Assembly: GCA_910586035.1 (NCBI GenBank)
Contig: CAJUHT010000003.1
Span: 19,105 to 83,104, forward strand
From: an uncultured Christensenella sp.
Lineage (GTDB): Bacteria; Bacillota; Clostridia; Christensenellales; Borkfalkiaceae
Length of the DNA stretch: 64,000 nucleotides
Direction: 5' to 3'
The notes below the pieces were generated by a model, which had not been told where the DNA came from, did no database searches, and worked only from the letters and a program-made list of their open reading frames with translations. Below, one piece after another: positions 36,753 through 46,064 of this stretch. The position numbers were made by a program, and so were the translations under genes. The stretch's first letter is position 1. Each line of letters begins with the position of its first letter.

Positions 36753-39572
36753 TTATACTTTTAAAACGGGCTTTAAAAACTGCCCAGTAAAACTTTCTTT
36801 GCAATCGGCTACGGCTTCGGGCGAGCCGCAGGCTACAAGCGTGCCGCCCTTATCCCCGCCCTCGGGACCCAAATCTATCAGCCAGTCGCTCGTCTTTATT
36901 ACGTCCAAATTATGCTCTATTACTATAACCGTATTGCCGCCGTCGCGCAGGCGCGCGAGTATGCCGACGAGTTTGTCCACGTCGTAGGTGTGAAGCCCCG
37001 TGGTGGGCTCGTCGAGGATATAAACGGTTTTGCCGGTGCCCCGCTTGGAAAGCTCGGTTGCAAGCTTTACCCTCTGCGCCTCGCCGCCCGAAAGGGTGGT
37101 TGCGCTCTGCCCCAGCCTGATATAGCCGAGCCCGACGTCGCACAGCGTTTTAAGCTTGTTGTAGATGGAAGTTACGGGTTCGAAGAACGCCGCCGCCTCC
37201 TCCACCGTCATTTCCAACACGTCGGCAATCGACTTGCCTTTATACTTTACTTCAAGCGTTTCGCGGTTGTACCGCTTGCCGCCGCACACCTCGCAGGGGA
37301 CGAAAATGTCGGGCAAAAAGTGCATTGCAATCTGCAAAATTCCGTCGCCCTGACAGTGTTCGCACCTGCCGCCCGCTACGTTAAACGAAAATCTTCCGCT
37401 CTTGTACCCCCTCTCCTTTGCGTCCTGAGTGGCGGCGAACAGGTCGCGTATCATTGTAAACACGCCCGTATAAGTCGCGGGGTTACTGCGCGGCGTTCTG
37501 CCTATCGGCTGTTGGTCTATTGCTATAACTTTGTCGAAGTACTCAACCCCCTCGTAGCTTTCGGCTTTGCCCAAAAGCTTGCGCGCGCCGTTGAGTTTGT
37601 TGGCAAGGTAGGGGTAAACTATTTCGTTTACAAGGCTTGATTTGCCCGAACCCGACACGCCCGTAACGGTGGTGATTAAACCTATCGGGAACTGCGCGTC
37701 TATGCCCTTCAAATTGTTTTGACGGCACCCTTTAACGGTGAAATACCGCCCGTCGGGAACGGCTCTCCTTTCCGGCACCTCAATCTTTCTGCGCCCCGCA
37801 AGGTAGTCGCCCGTAATCGATTTGGGCTCCGCCATAATATCCTGTTGCGTGCCGCAGGCAACCACTTCCCCGCCGTGCACGCCAGCAAACGGTCCTATGT
37901 CGACAATGTAGTCGGCTTCCTTTATCGTGTCCTCGTCGTGCTCCACAACAATCAAGGTGTTGCCCAAATCGCGCAGTCCTTTAAGCGAATTCAACAGCTT
38001 TTGATTGTCGCGCTGGTGCAGACCTATCGACGGCTCGTCGAGGATATACAGTACGCCCGTCAGCGCGCTGCCGATTTGCGTGGCAAGGCGTATGCGCTGA
38101 CTTTCGCCGCCCGAAAGGGTTGCCGCCGAACGCGACAGCGTTAGATAGCCAAGCCCCACGTTTTCCAGAAATGAAATGCGGTTGTTTATTTCTTTTACGA
38201 TATTGTCGGCAATCATATGCTCTGTGGGGGTAAAAAACGAAAAGTCGGAAAACTTGCGTATCTCCTCTACCGACATATCGCATATATCGGCTATATTTTC
38301 GCCCCCCACGGTTACGGCGAGCGCCTCCTTTTTAAGCCTTTTGCCGTGGCAACACGGGCAGTCGGAAGTGCGCATATACTTCTCTATATCCCACTTTACG
38401 CTTTCGGAAGAGGTTTGGTTGTAACGCCGTTGAAGGTTGGTTACAAAACCCTCCCAAGCCGTTTTATAACTGCCCGAAAAGCGACTGACGTTGTACTCTA
38501 AGTCGATTTTTTCGCCACCGTTGCCGAACATAAGCATTTCGTACACGCCCTTGGGCAAGTCGCTTACGGGCACGTCGAGAGAAAAGCCGTACACCTTGGA
38601 GAGAGCGCCCAAATACATTTGCGTCATTGAAGAACTGTCTAAATTCCAGCCGCTTATTTTAATCGCGCCGTCGCGCAACGATTTGCTTTTGTCGGGGCAA
38701 ATCAGGTCGGGGTCCACCGCCTGCTTAAAGCCCAGCCCCGAACATTCGGGGCAAGCTCCCCAAGGGGTGTTGAACGAGAAGAGGCGCGGCTCGATTTCCT
38801 CGATAGAAATGCCGCAGTCGGGGCAGGCGTACTTTGTGGAATACAGCTCCTCCTTGCCCTCGCAGTCGATTACCACAAGCCCGTCGGCAAGCCGCAAAGC
38901 GCTTTCGAGACTGTCGGAAAGGCGTTTGAGCACGCCCTCCTTAACGACAAGCCTGTCGACTACGACGGAAACGTTGTGGCGTATATTTTTTTCAAGACGG
39001 ATATCTTCCTGCAAGTCGTAGAGCGCGCCGTCGATTTTTACTCTGCCGTAGCCGCTCTTTTTATAGGACGCGAGTTCCTTTACAAACTCGCCCTTTTTGC
39101 CGCGGACAACGGGCGCTTCAACCATAATTTTACTGCCCTCCGGCATCAGCATTACCCTGTCGGCAATTTCGTCGACCGACTGCCGCCTTATCTCCCTGCC
39201 GCATTCGGGACAATGTGGCACGCCCACGCGAGCGAACAGCAGACGGAAATAGTCGTATATTTCCGTAACAGTGCCCACGGTGGAGCGCGGGTTGTGGCTG
39301 GTCGTTTTCTGGTCGATTGAAATTGCGGGGGAAAGCCCGTCGATAAGCTCTACGTCGGGCTTTTCCATCTGACCGAGGAATTGGCGCGCGTAGGACGAAA
39401 GACTTTCTATATACCTCCTCTGCCCCTCGGCAAAAATAGTATCGAAAGCCAGCGTAGATTTACCGCTTCCCGAAAGCCCCGTAAAGACGGTGAGAGCGTT
39501 GCGCGGTATGCGCACGTCTATGTTTTTGAGGTTGTTTTCCTTTGCCCCTTTTACGTATATCTCTTCTTTCAT
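36753..39572 (-). CDS. uvrA: excinuclease ABC subunit A
   Basis: A 939-aa protein of normal UvrA length. It holds two ABC ATPase modules: Walker A GLSGSGKST near residue 33 and GVSGSGKSS near 640, with signatures LSGGESQRIRLA near 485 and LSGGEAQRVKLA near 825. Zinc-binding pairs are visible as CPxC (CPDCG and CPECSG near 255-285) and as CEHC/CEVCGG near 735-765. UvrA dimers scan DNA for helix-distorting lesions and load UvrB. AAGGA precedes the ATG; the gene follows uvrB by 19 bp on one transcript. Confidence 0.97.
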   Translation of the reverse strand: MKEEIYVKGAKENNLKNIDVRIPRNALTVFTGLSGSGKSTLAFDTIFAEGQRRYIESLSSYARQFLGQMEKPDVELIDGLSPAISIDQKTTSHNPRSTVGTVTEIYDYFRLLFARVGVPHCPECGREIRRQSVDEIADRVMLMPEGSKIMVEAPVVRGKKGEFVKELASYKKSGYGRVKIDGALYDLQEDIRLEKNIRHNVSVVVDRLVVKEGVLKRLSDSLESALRLADGLVVIDCEGKEELYSTKYACPDCGISIEEIEPRLFSFNTPWGACPECSGLGFKQAVDPDLICPDKSKSLRDGAIKISGWNLDSSSMTQMYLGALSKVYGFSLDVPVSDLPKGVYEMLMFGNGGEKIDLEYNVSRFSGSYKTAWEGFVTNLQRRYNQTSSESVKWDIEKYMRTSDCPCCHGKRLKKEALAVTVGGENIADICDMSVEEIRKFSDFSFFTPTEHMIADNIVKEINNRISFLENVGLGYLTLSRSAATLSGGESQRIRLATQIGSALTGVLYILDEPSIGLHQRDNQKLLNSLKGLRDLGNTLIVVEHDEDTIKEADYIVDIGPFAGVHGGEVVACGTQQDIMAEPKSITGDYLAGRRKIEVPERRAVPDGRYFTVKGCRQNNLKGIDAQFPIGLITTVTGVSGSGKSSLVNEIVYPYLANKLNGARKLLGKAESYEGVEYFDKVIAIDQQPIGRTPRSNPATYTGVFTMIRDLFAATQDAKERGYKSGRFSFNVAGGRCEHCQGDGILQIAMHFLPDIFVPCEVCGGKRYNRETLEVKYKGKSIADVLEMTVEEAAAFFEPVTSIYNKLKTLCDVGLGYIRLGQSATTLSGGEAQRVKLATELSKRGTGKTVYILDEPTTGLHTYDVDKLVGILARLRDGGNTVIVIEHNLDVIKTSDWLIDLGPEGGDKGGTLVACGSPEAVADCKESFTGQFLKPVLKV

Positions 39573-39591
39573 AAAATTCCTTTAAATACCT

Positions 39592-41559
39592 TCAACTCTT
39601 CTTTGCCTTTAACAGCTTCTTTCTAAGCTGGGATATTGTATCGCGTATTTCTATTGCGCGCTCGAAATCAAGTTGCGCGGAAGCCACTTTCATAAGCGCT
39701 TTTAACTTTTCTATTTCCGCGGGAATATCGGCAAGCTTGACCTCGTCGGAAGCGCTCTTCTTGCTTGTTATGCCTATGGAAATTTTTGCTTCCTTTATGA
39801 TGGTTTTGGGCGTTATTCCGTGCTCGGCGTTGTACTGCTGCTGAATTTCACGGCGGCGCTTGGTTTCGCTAAGCGCCCTCTGCATACTGCCCGTTATTAC
39901 GTCGGCGTACATAATTACCCTGCCCTCCGCGTTGCGGGCGGCCCTGCCAATCGTCTGCACAAGCGCCGTTTCGCTTCTTAAAAACCCTTCCTTGTCGGCG
40001 TCGAGAATGGCGACAAGTTTCACCTCGGGCAGGTCGAGTCCCTCCCTTAAAAGGTTGATTCCGCAAAGCACGTCGAACTCGCCGCCGCGCAGACCGTTTA
40101 TTATGTCTATACGCTCCAACGCGTCTATGTCCGAGTGCATATAGCGCACGCGCTTGCCGTGCTCCTTTAAATAGTCGGTAAGGTTTTCCGCCATTCGCTT
40201 GGTCATAGTCGTTACAAGCACCTTGCCCCCGCCGCCGACCACGGCGTTTATTTCGCCGAGCAGGTCGTCTATCTGACCCTTGGTGGGGCGCACTGCTACC
40301 TCGGGGTCCAAAAGACCCGTGGGGCGTATGAGCTGTTCGACCGTCTGCCCCGACTGAGCAAGCTCGTAAGGAGCGGGCGTTGCCGAAACGCAAATGAGCT
40401 GGGGTATTCTCTCGTCGAATTCTTCGAACGTGAGCGGGCGGTTATCGTAAGCTGATTTAAGGCGGAAGCCGTAGCCGACAAGGTTGTCCTTGCGCGAACG
40501 GTCGCCGTGATACATTGCGCGAATCTGCGGAATGGTCATATGGCTCTCGTCGATAAACACCAAAAACTCTCCCGCGGGGAAGTAGTCCAAAAGCGTGAAC
40601 GACGGTTCGCCGGGGGCGCGCCCGTCGAAGTAACGCGAATAGTTTTCCACGCCGCTGCAATAGCCTATTTCCCGCATCATTTCCAAGTCGTAGCGGGTGC
40701 GCTGTTCCAGACGCTGGGCTTCCAAGAGCTTGCCCTCGTCGCGGAACGCCTGCACCTCGCCGCGCATATCCACCTCTATCATAGAAAGCGCGCTCTGCAT
40801 CTTGTCGCTTCCCACAGCGTATTGGCTGGCGGGAAAAATCAAAACGTGTTTTAGCTGTGAAAGTATATTGCCCGTCAGCGCGTCCTCTTCGCAGATTCTG
40901 TCGATTTCGTCGCCGAAAAATTCCACGCGGACGGCAATCTCCGAATTGCTGGCGGGAAAGATTTCCACCGTGTCGCCACGCACGCGGAAACAGGAACGGT
41001 GAAAGTCAGTGTCGTTGCGCTGGTACTGAATTTCCACAAGCCGCCGCAAAAGCGCGTCGCGCGAAAGTTCGTCCCCGGGGCGCATAGAAATTGCCAGACG
41101 GAAATACTCCTCCGGCGCGCCCAAGCCGTATATACAGGAAACGGAAGCAACGACTATTACGTCCCGCCGCTCGCCCAGCGAACTTGTAGCCGAGTTGCGG
41201 AGCTTGTCTATTTCGTCGTTTAAACTCATATCCTTTTCGATATACGTATCGGTGGACGGAATATAACTTTCGGGCTGATAATAATCGTAGTAGGACACAA
41301 AGTATTCGACTCTGTTTTCGGGGAAGAATTCTTTAAATTCGTTGCACAGCTGGGCGGCAAGCGTTTTGTTGTGCGCGATTACCAGCGTGGGGCGGTTTAC
41401 TTCCTTTATGACGTTTGCCATAGTAAAAGTTTTGCCCGAACCCGTAACGCCGAGCAACACCTGCGTGCGTATGCCGTCCCTTACGCCCTCCGCAAGCTTT
41501 TCTATTGCCTGCGGCTGGTCGCCCGTGGGACTGAATTTTGAGTGTAGTTTAAATTCCAT
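39592..41559 (-). CDS. uvrB: excinuclease ABC subunit B
   Basis: A 655-aa DEAD-like helicase fold protein. Walker A GVTGSGKTFT lies near residue 38, the damage-binding beta-hairpin YYDYYQPESYIP near 90, the DESH box with MTIPQ near 340, helicase motif VI QTIGRAARN near 540, and a C-terminal UVR motif (DFERAIEIRD) near 635 that contacts UvrC. UvrB verifies the lesion and recruits UvrC for incision. It has its own consensus promoter and heads the uvrB-uvrA operon. Confidence 0.97.
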   Translation of the reverse strand: MEFKLHSKFSPTGDQPQAIEKLAEGVRDGIRTQVLLGVTGSGKTFTMANVIKEVNRPTLVIAHNKTLAAQLCNEFKEFFPENRVEYFVSYYDYYQPESYIPSTDTYIEKDMSLNDEIDKLRNSATSSLGERRDVIVVASVSCIYGLGAPEEYFRLAISMRPGDELSRDALLRRLVEIQYQRNDTDFHRSCFRVRGDTVEIFPASNSEIAVRVEFFGDEIDRICEEDALTGNILSQLKHVLIFPASQYAVGSDKMQSALSMIEVDMRGEVQAFRDEGKLLEAQRLEQRTRYDLEMMREIGYCSGVENYSRYFDGRAPGEPSFTLLDYFPAGEFLVFIDESHMTIPQIRAMYHGDRSRKDNLVGYGFRLKSAYDNRPLTFEEFDERIPQLICVSATPAPYELAQSGQTVEQLIRPTGLLDPEVAVRPTKGQIDDLLGEINAVVGGGGKVLVTTMTKRMAENLTDYLKEHGKRVRYMHSDIDALERIDIINGLRGGEFDVLCGINLLREGLDLPEVKLVAILDADKEGFLRSETALVQTIGRAARNAEGRVIMYADVITGSMQRALSETKRRREIQQQYNAEHGITPKTIIKEAKISIGITSKKSASDEVKLADIPAEIEKLKALMKVASAQLDFERAIEIRDTISQLRKKLLKAKKS

Positions 41560-41598
41560 ATCTTCCGCCGTTTACGAACGATTGTTTTTTATAGTTCA

Positions 41599-41627
41599 AT
41601 TATAGTATTGAAAAAGACAAAAGTCAA
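41599..41627 (-). promoter_or_regulatory. uvrBA promoter
   Basis: TTGACT (41622-41627), 17-bp spacer, TATAAT (41599-41604) on the minus strand, 40 bp before uvrB. I see no clear SOS box of the Bacillus GAAC-N4-GTTC type here. Confidence 0.8.
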
Positions 41628-41699
41628 ACAAATTATTGACTTTATTTTTTTAAAATATATTCCACAAACGCCGTTATTTGCGGCATATTGCCGCTCCAA

Positions 41700-42389
41700 T
41701 TAAATTTTAAGCAAATCTTTTATTACCTGAGAGGCAATCAAAAGCCCCGCCGCGGGCGGCACGAAAGATACCGAGCCTACCACCGTAACGCCGCTTTCGG
41801 CGCGCTTAGGCTCCTCCTCCGAATAGACGACTTTAAGCCTTTCAACGCCGTGTTTTTTCAGCTCGCGCCGCATAACGCGGGCAAGCGGACACACGCGCGT
41901 AGAGCCTATATCCGCCACTTTAAACGCCATTGGGTCGAGCTTGTTGCCCGTGCCCATACACGCTATGAGCGGCACGCCCGCCGCGTTGCAGTTTACCGCA
42001 AGCAACACCTTTGATTTAACGCTATCTATGGCGTCTACAACGTAGTCGTAACCGCTTAAATCGACGGCGGCTTGCGTTTCCACGTCGTAGTATAAATTGC
42101 GTTCGTCGGCGCATATATGGGGGTTAATCGCCCTTACTCGCTCCGCCGCAACCTCCGTTTTAAACCTGCCCACCGTGGTATGCAGGGCTAAAATCTGGCG
42201 GTTTATATTGGTTTCGGCAACCCTGTCGCCGTCCACAAGGCACAGCGTTCCCACGCCCGCGCGGGCGAGCGCTTCAACCACGTAGCCGCCGACGCCGCCC
42301 AGCCCGAACACGGCAACGCGGCAATCTTTCAATTTGTTTACAGCCCCTTCGCCGAGCACCAGCGAAGTCCTTTCAAACTCTGTTTGCAT
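41700..42389 (-). CDS. tcdA: tRNA threonylcarbamoyladenosine dehydratase (TcdA/CsdL type)
   Basis: A 229-aa E1-like (ThiF/MoeB) enzyme with FGLGGVGGYVVEAL near residue 30, DGDRVAETNINRQI near 55, and VDAIDSVKSK near 115. The full-length pattern, including CMGTGNKLDP and the CPLARVMR region, fits TcdA, which closes t6A37 to the cyclic hydantoin form on ANN-decoding tRNAs using ATP. I use the ATG at 42389; an upstream in-frame TTG would lie inside the promoter. There is no ribosome site; the -10 box ends 6 nt before the ATG, implying a leaderless message. Confidence 0.9.
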   Translation of the reverse strand: MQTEFERTSLVLGEGAVNKLKDCRVAVFGLGGVGGYVVEALARAGVGTLCLVDGDRVAETNINRQILALHTTVGRFKTEVAAERVRAINPHICADERNLYYDVETQAAVDLSGYDYVVDAIDSVKSKVLLAVNCNAAGVPLIACMGTGNKLDPMAFKVADIGSTRVCPLARVMRRELKKHGVERLKVVYSEEEPKRAESGVTVVGSVSFVPPAAGLLIASQVIKDLLKI

Positions 42390-42395
42390 ACGTGC

Positions 42396-42424
42396 ATTAT
42401 AACACCGCAAAAAAAATAAAGCAA
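42396..42424 (-). promoter_or_regulatory. tcdA promoter, leaderless geometry
   Basis: TTGCTT (42419-42424), 17-bp spacer, TATAAT (42396-42401) on the minus strand; the ATG begins 7 nt beyond the -10 box. The -35 element sits in the stem of the terminator that ends the upstream kinase transcript. Confidence 0.75.
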
Positions 42425-42442
42425 CCCGACAAAGGTTACTTT
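42418..42442 (-). terminator. terminator of the two-component operon
   Basis: Nine-base-pair stem (AAAGTAACC with GGTTGCTTT, one G-U pair), 7-nt loop, then a U-rich run (ATTTTTTTT) on the minus strand, 42 bp after the histidine kinase stop. Confidence 0.8.
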
Positions 42443-42484
42443 ATTCCAAACGGTTGCGCTATAAACGCGCAATATTTCAAACGT

Positions 42485-43957
42485 TTACGCCAAAGGGAAG
42501 TCTACGAAGAACACCGACCCCTCCCCCTCTTTGGAGGTTACGCCGAAAGCGAAGGAGTGTTTTTGCAGAATTACTTTGACTATGTTCAAGCCCAAGCCAG
42601 TGCCCTTTACGGGGCGCAGATGACTGTCTTTACTGCGGTAATACCTGTCCCAGATGTGCGCAAGCTCCTCCTCGGCAATGCCCTTGCCCGTATCGCGCAC
42701 GGCAAACTTTACGCGCTTTTCCTCTGCGTTGTACTTTAAGGAAATGTATATAGTCTTGTCCGCGCCCGTGTAGTTTACGGCGTTGGAAACAAGGTTGTAA
42801 ACCACCTGATAAATCTGACCTTCGTCCGCAAGGGTATATAGGTTGGGCTCCACGTCTACCATTATGCTGTAACCTTGGGTTTCCTGCAAGTAGTTGAATT
42901 TGTTTATTACGCCGTATAAAAGCTCGGTTAAATTGAATACCTTTTTATTGGGCTCTTCAAGCCCCGCGCTGATTTTAGACGTGCTTAAAATGTCGTTTAC
43001 AAGCCCCGTAAGCCTGTCCGATTCGTCTATGATAACTTGCAGGTGCTTGTCCCTCTTTTCTGGGTCGTTGCCCGAAATTTCCTTTATCATAGAGGCGTAC
43101 GCCTTAATCATAGTAAGCGGCGTTTTTAAATCGTGCGATACGTTTGCAACAAGCTCTTTCCTGAAATCGTCGCTCTTTTTAATTTCGTCCTTCATATAGT
43201 TGAGCGTGTCGGAAAGCTTGGCTATTTCGGCGTACTGCGCGGAATTGAACTGAACGTCGTAATTGCCCGCCGCAAGCTTTTGCGCCGTGTTGGATATATC
43301 CATTATCGGGCGGGAAAGTCTGTTGGCGAGAGAGTATGAAATAAAGAACGCTACGATAAACGCGGCAAGCGCCACCAACAATACGTACAGCTCGATTTGC
43401 CGCACAGATTCGGCTATGTGGGAAACGGGAAAGCGCACAAGCATTTTGCACGGCTCGGTGCCCCGCAAATTTATGCAGACGGCGTAATTGAACACCGTCT
43501 TTTTGCCGTCGCGCGTGCTGAACTCGTTGATTTTTCCTTCCTTCCATTCCCCCGTATTCGCCTTTACGCTGTCGTATACCTCCTCCACTCTTTCGGGCGT
43601 AAGCCCCGAGGACGGTATAAGCAACTCGCCGTCGGCGGCAAATATAAAAACGTCGGCGCCGTCCATAAGCGAGTACTCGTAAATCTTTTTTTCTATTACG
43701 TCCATAGGCACGCGCACGTCGTTTATAGCCTTGGTCATATCCTCGCCCACGGCGCGCACCCTGCGCTTCGTCTGCGACATTACGGCGTTGCCCAAAATGC
43801 CGTAACAGACCAATGCTATTACGGCTATAACGCCCAGCGCGAAAAACGTAAAATTCCTCCACAGAATAGTCGTCGTGCTGTTTATTCTCTTTATCCGGCT
43901 CTTTTTAGCCCGCTTGTCGCGCGGCGCCCTTTCAGACTTCGAACTTATAACCGACAC
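42485..43957 (-). CDS. membrane sensor histidine kinase
   Basis: A 490-aa protein. Membrane helices at about residues 33-57 and 188-210 bracket a 130-residue extracytoplasmic sensor domain. A HAMP linker (ANRLSRPIMDISNTAQKLA) follows, then the dimerisation domain with phospho-acceptor H275 in NVSHDLKTPL, and a catalytic ATP-binding domain with N box (NLVSNAVNY), G1 (DTGKGI) and G2 (GTGLGL). Overall it is PhoR/WalK-like; the signal is not evident. The start I use is a GTG overlapping the response-regulator gene by 26 nt, with GAGGG touching it; the exact start is uncertain. The pair are translationally coupled. Confidence 0.93.
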   Translation of the reverse strand: MSVISSKSERAPRDKRAKKSRIKRINSTTTILWRNFTFFALGVIAVIALVCYGILGNAVMSQTKRRVRAVGEDMTKAINDVRVPMDVIEKKIYEYSLMDGADVFIFAADGELLIPSSGLTPERVEEVYDSVKANTGEWKEGKINEFSTRDGKKTVFNYAVCINLRGTEPCKMLVRFPVSHIAESVRQIELYVLLVALAAFIVAFFISYSLANRLSRPIMDISNTAQKLAAGNYDVQFNSAQYAEIAKLSDTLNYMKDEIKKSDDFRKELVANVSHDLKTPLTMIKAYASMIKEISGNDPEKRDKHLQVIIDESDRLTGLVNDILSTSKISAGLEEPNKKVFNLTELLYGVINKFNYLQETQGYSIMVDVEPNLYTLADEGQIYQVVYNLVSNAVNYTGADKTIYISLKYNAEEKRVKFAVRDTGKGIAEEELAHIWDRYYRSKDSHLRPVKGTGLGLNIVKVILQKHSFAFGVTSKEGEGSVFFVDFPLA

Positions 43958-44597
43958 CCCTCAGCGTTACGATAAATTTACGGTACTGCTTCAAGTTGGC
44001 GCGCAACATCTTGATGTGCGTGTCCACCGTGCGGTCGTCGCCGTAGAAATCGAACCCCCACACGTCGTATAAAAGCTTTTCGCGCGTGAGAGCTATGCCC
44101 TTGTTCTTGATAAAGTAAAACAGAATTTCGTATTCCTTGGGGGTAAGCTCCGCCTTGACGCCGTCGACGAACACGTTGCGCCCCGCAAAATCGACCGTAA
44201 GCCCCTCGAAGGTAACCACGTCGCCCGTATCCTCCCTCTGCGCCTTTCGCTTTGTAACCACGTTTATTCGCGCCATAACCTCTTTGGGAGAGAAGGGCTT
44301 GGTTACGTAATCGTCAACGCCTATTTCGAAGCCGAAAAGCTTATCGTACTCTTCGCCGCGGGCGGAGAGCATAATTACGGGAATATCCTTGAATTTTTTT
44401 ATTTCCTTAACGGCGGAAAAACCGTCGAGGCGGGGCATCATAACGTCCATAAGTATAACGTCGAAATCGTTGTCCCTGCAAGCGCGCACGGCTTCCATTC
44501 CATCGGCGGCTTCGTACGCTTCGTTCCCTTCGAACTCCACGTACTCCTTTAACACGTTGCGAATCATATCCTCGTCGTCGACGATTAAAACACGCAT
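43932..44597 (-). CDS. OmpR/PhoB-family response regulator
   Basis: A 221-aa regulator. The ATG at 44597 is fixed by AAAGGAGG 8 nt upstream. The receiver domain has the acidic pair in VDDED, the phospho-acceptor aspartate in LMDVMMPRLDG (near residue 51), and a lysine in VTKPF. A winged-helix DNA-binding domain fills residues 125-221 (LTPKEYEILFYF; DDRTVDTHI). It pairs with the overlapping downstream kinase gene and has its own promoter. Confidence 0.94.
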   Translation of the reverse strand: MRVLIVDDEDMIRNVLKEYVEFEGNEAYEAADGMEAVRACRDNDFDVILMDVMMPRLDGFSAVKEIKKFKDIPVIMLSARGEEYDKLFGFEIGVDDYVTKPFSPKEVMARINVVTKRKAQREDTGDVVTFEGLTVDFAGRNVFVDGVKAELTPKEYEILFYFIKNKGIALTREKLLYDVWGFDFYGDDRTVDTHIKMLRANLKQYRKFIVTLRGVGYKFEV

Positions 44598-44628
44598 CGC
44601 AAAATCCTCCTTTAAATACCTTATTATA

Positions 44629-44656
44629 ATTATAAACGGCATTGAGTAAATGTAAA
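44629..44656 (-). promoter_or_regulatory. promoter of the two-component operon
   Basis: TTTACA (44651-44656), 16-bp spacer, TATAAT (44629-44634) on the minus strand, about 32 bp before the response-regulator ATG. A second TATAAT (44623-44628) directly abuts the first. Confidence 0.6.
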
Positions 44657-44709
44657 TGGACTTACAATGAAAAATAAGTGAAATTATTAAAATTTTTTAT
44701 TAAAAGTGT

Positions 44710-44738
44710 TTGACAAGGCGTAAATATAGTGATATTAT
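44710..44738 (+). promoter_or_regulatory. promoter of the radical-SAM repair pair
   Basis: TTGACA (44710-44715), 17-bp spacer, TATTAT (44733-44738), with a leader of about 60 nt to the ATG at 44808. It diverges from the two-component promoter. Confidence 0.8.
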
Positions 44739-44807
44739 ATAAATACAAACATTTGTTCGCTATGCGCAAAAAACGGGTTTGCGCGTGCTATGAACGGAGG
44801 AAACCGT

Positions 44808-46064
44808 ATGCTGGACGCGGAAAGACTGCAAATATTGACAGAAAGCGCCAAATACGACGTTTCCTGCTCGTCCTCAGGTTCGAAACGGGCGAACCGCAAG
44901 GGCGGTTTGGGAAATGCTTCCGTCGGCGGGATATGCCACTCCTTTACCCCCGACGGAAGATGCATTTCTCTTTTAAAAATTCTTATGAGCAACGACTGCC
45001 TGTACGACTGCGAATACTGCCCCAACAGGCGGAGCGCCGACGTGCGCAGGGCAAGCGTTACCCCCGAAGAAATATGCGAGCTTACTATAAACTTCTATAT
45101 GCGAAACTATATAGAGGGGCTTTTTTTGTCTTCCGCCGTTTTCGGCACTCCCAACCGCACTATGGAGCTTTTGACCGACACGGTGATAAAACTGCGGAAA
45201 CTTTACAACTTTAACGGCTACATTCATTTAAAGGGCATTCCCAACGCCGACGACGCGCTTATTATGCGCGCCGCAAAGTACGTTGACAGAATGAGTTTTA
45301 ATGTGGAGTTGCCGAGCGAAAAGTCGCTTAAACTGCTTGCCCCGCAAAAGACCAAGGAGGGGCTTTTACTGCCGATGAAAAAGCTGAGGGCGGCGGAACT
45401 TTACGACAAGGAAAACAAGGCGCGCGGCGGCAAGGTTATACCCGCGGGGCAGACTACGCAGATGATTATAGGCGCGTCGCCCGAAAGCGACGGACAGATT
45501 TTGCGGCTTACCGAAGCGCTTTACCGCCGCATAGGCTTAAAGCGCGTTTACTACTCCTCCTACGTTCCCGTAGTTTCCAGCCCCAAACTGCCGACGATAG
45601 GCGCGGGGCTGTTGCGCGAACACAGGCTGTACCAAGCCGACTGGCTTATACGATTTTACGGCTTTGACGTAAACGAGATATGCGGCGAGGGAGAAAATCT
45701 TTCCTCCGAATTCGACCCCAAATGCCACTGGGCGCTGAGAAATATGCACCTCTTCCCCGTGGAAATTAACACCGCTCCGCTCGAAACGCTGTTGCGCGTG
45801 CCAGGAATTGGAGCGCGCGGCGCGTACAGAATAACGGAAGCGCGAAAATACGGCGCCCTCGACTTTGATAATCTTGCAAAAATGCGCATAATATTGAAGA
45901 GGGCAAAGCACTTTATAACCTGTAAGGGCAAATTTTACGGCTCGGAGAGCGCAAACGCGGTTACCGCCGCGCTTATGCTTGACGGTGTGAGGGAGCGGCA
46001 AGAACAGATTAGTATGTTCTCCTCCCCCTCGGTTGCTTTAAGCGCCCTTTCGGGTGAAATATGA
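44808..46064 (+). CDS. putative DNA modification/repair radical SAM protein
   Basis: A 418-aa protein; GGAGG 7 nt before the ATG at 44808 decides the start over an ATG 6 codons upstream. The radical-SAM cluster motif is C64-x3-C68-x2-C71 (CLYDCEYC). A helix-hairpin-helix segment (VPGIGARGAYRI, near 345) near the C-terminus suggests DNA contact. The N-terminal SSSGSKRANRKGGLG and the partner gene fit the family annotated as putative DNA modification/repair radical SAM protein (TIGR03916, from memory). The substrate is unknown. Its stop overlaps the start of the next gene by 4 nt. Confidence 0.88.
   Translation: MLDAERLQILTESAKYDVSCSSSGSKRANRKGGLGNASVGGICHSFTPDGRCISLLKILMSNDCLYDCEYCPNRRSADVRRASVTPEEICELTINFYMRNYIEGLFLSSAVFGTPNRTMELLTDTVIKLRKLYNFNGYIHLKGIPNADDALIMRAAKYVDRMSFNVELPSEKSLKLLAPQKTKEGLLLPMKKLRAAELYDKENKARGGKVIPAGQTTQMIIGASPESDGQILRLTEALYRRIGLKRVYYSSYVPVVSSPKLPTIGAGLLREHRLYQADWLIRFYGFDVNEICGEGENLSSEFDPKCHWALRNMHLFPVEINTAPLETLLRVPGIGARGAYRITEARKYGALDFDNLAKMRIILKRAKHFITCKGKFYGSESANAVTAALMLDGVRERQEQISMFSSPSVALSALSGEI

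Noticed and set aside
41678..41692. Terminator behind tcdA (GCGGC/GCCGC hairpin)
   Set aside because: The stem is only 5 bp and is not followed by a U-tract on the minus strand.
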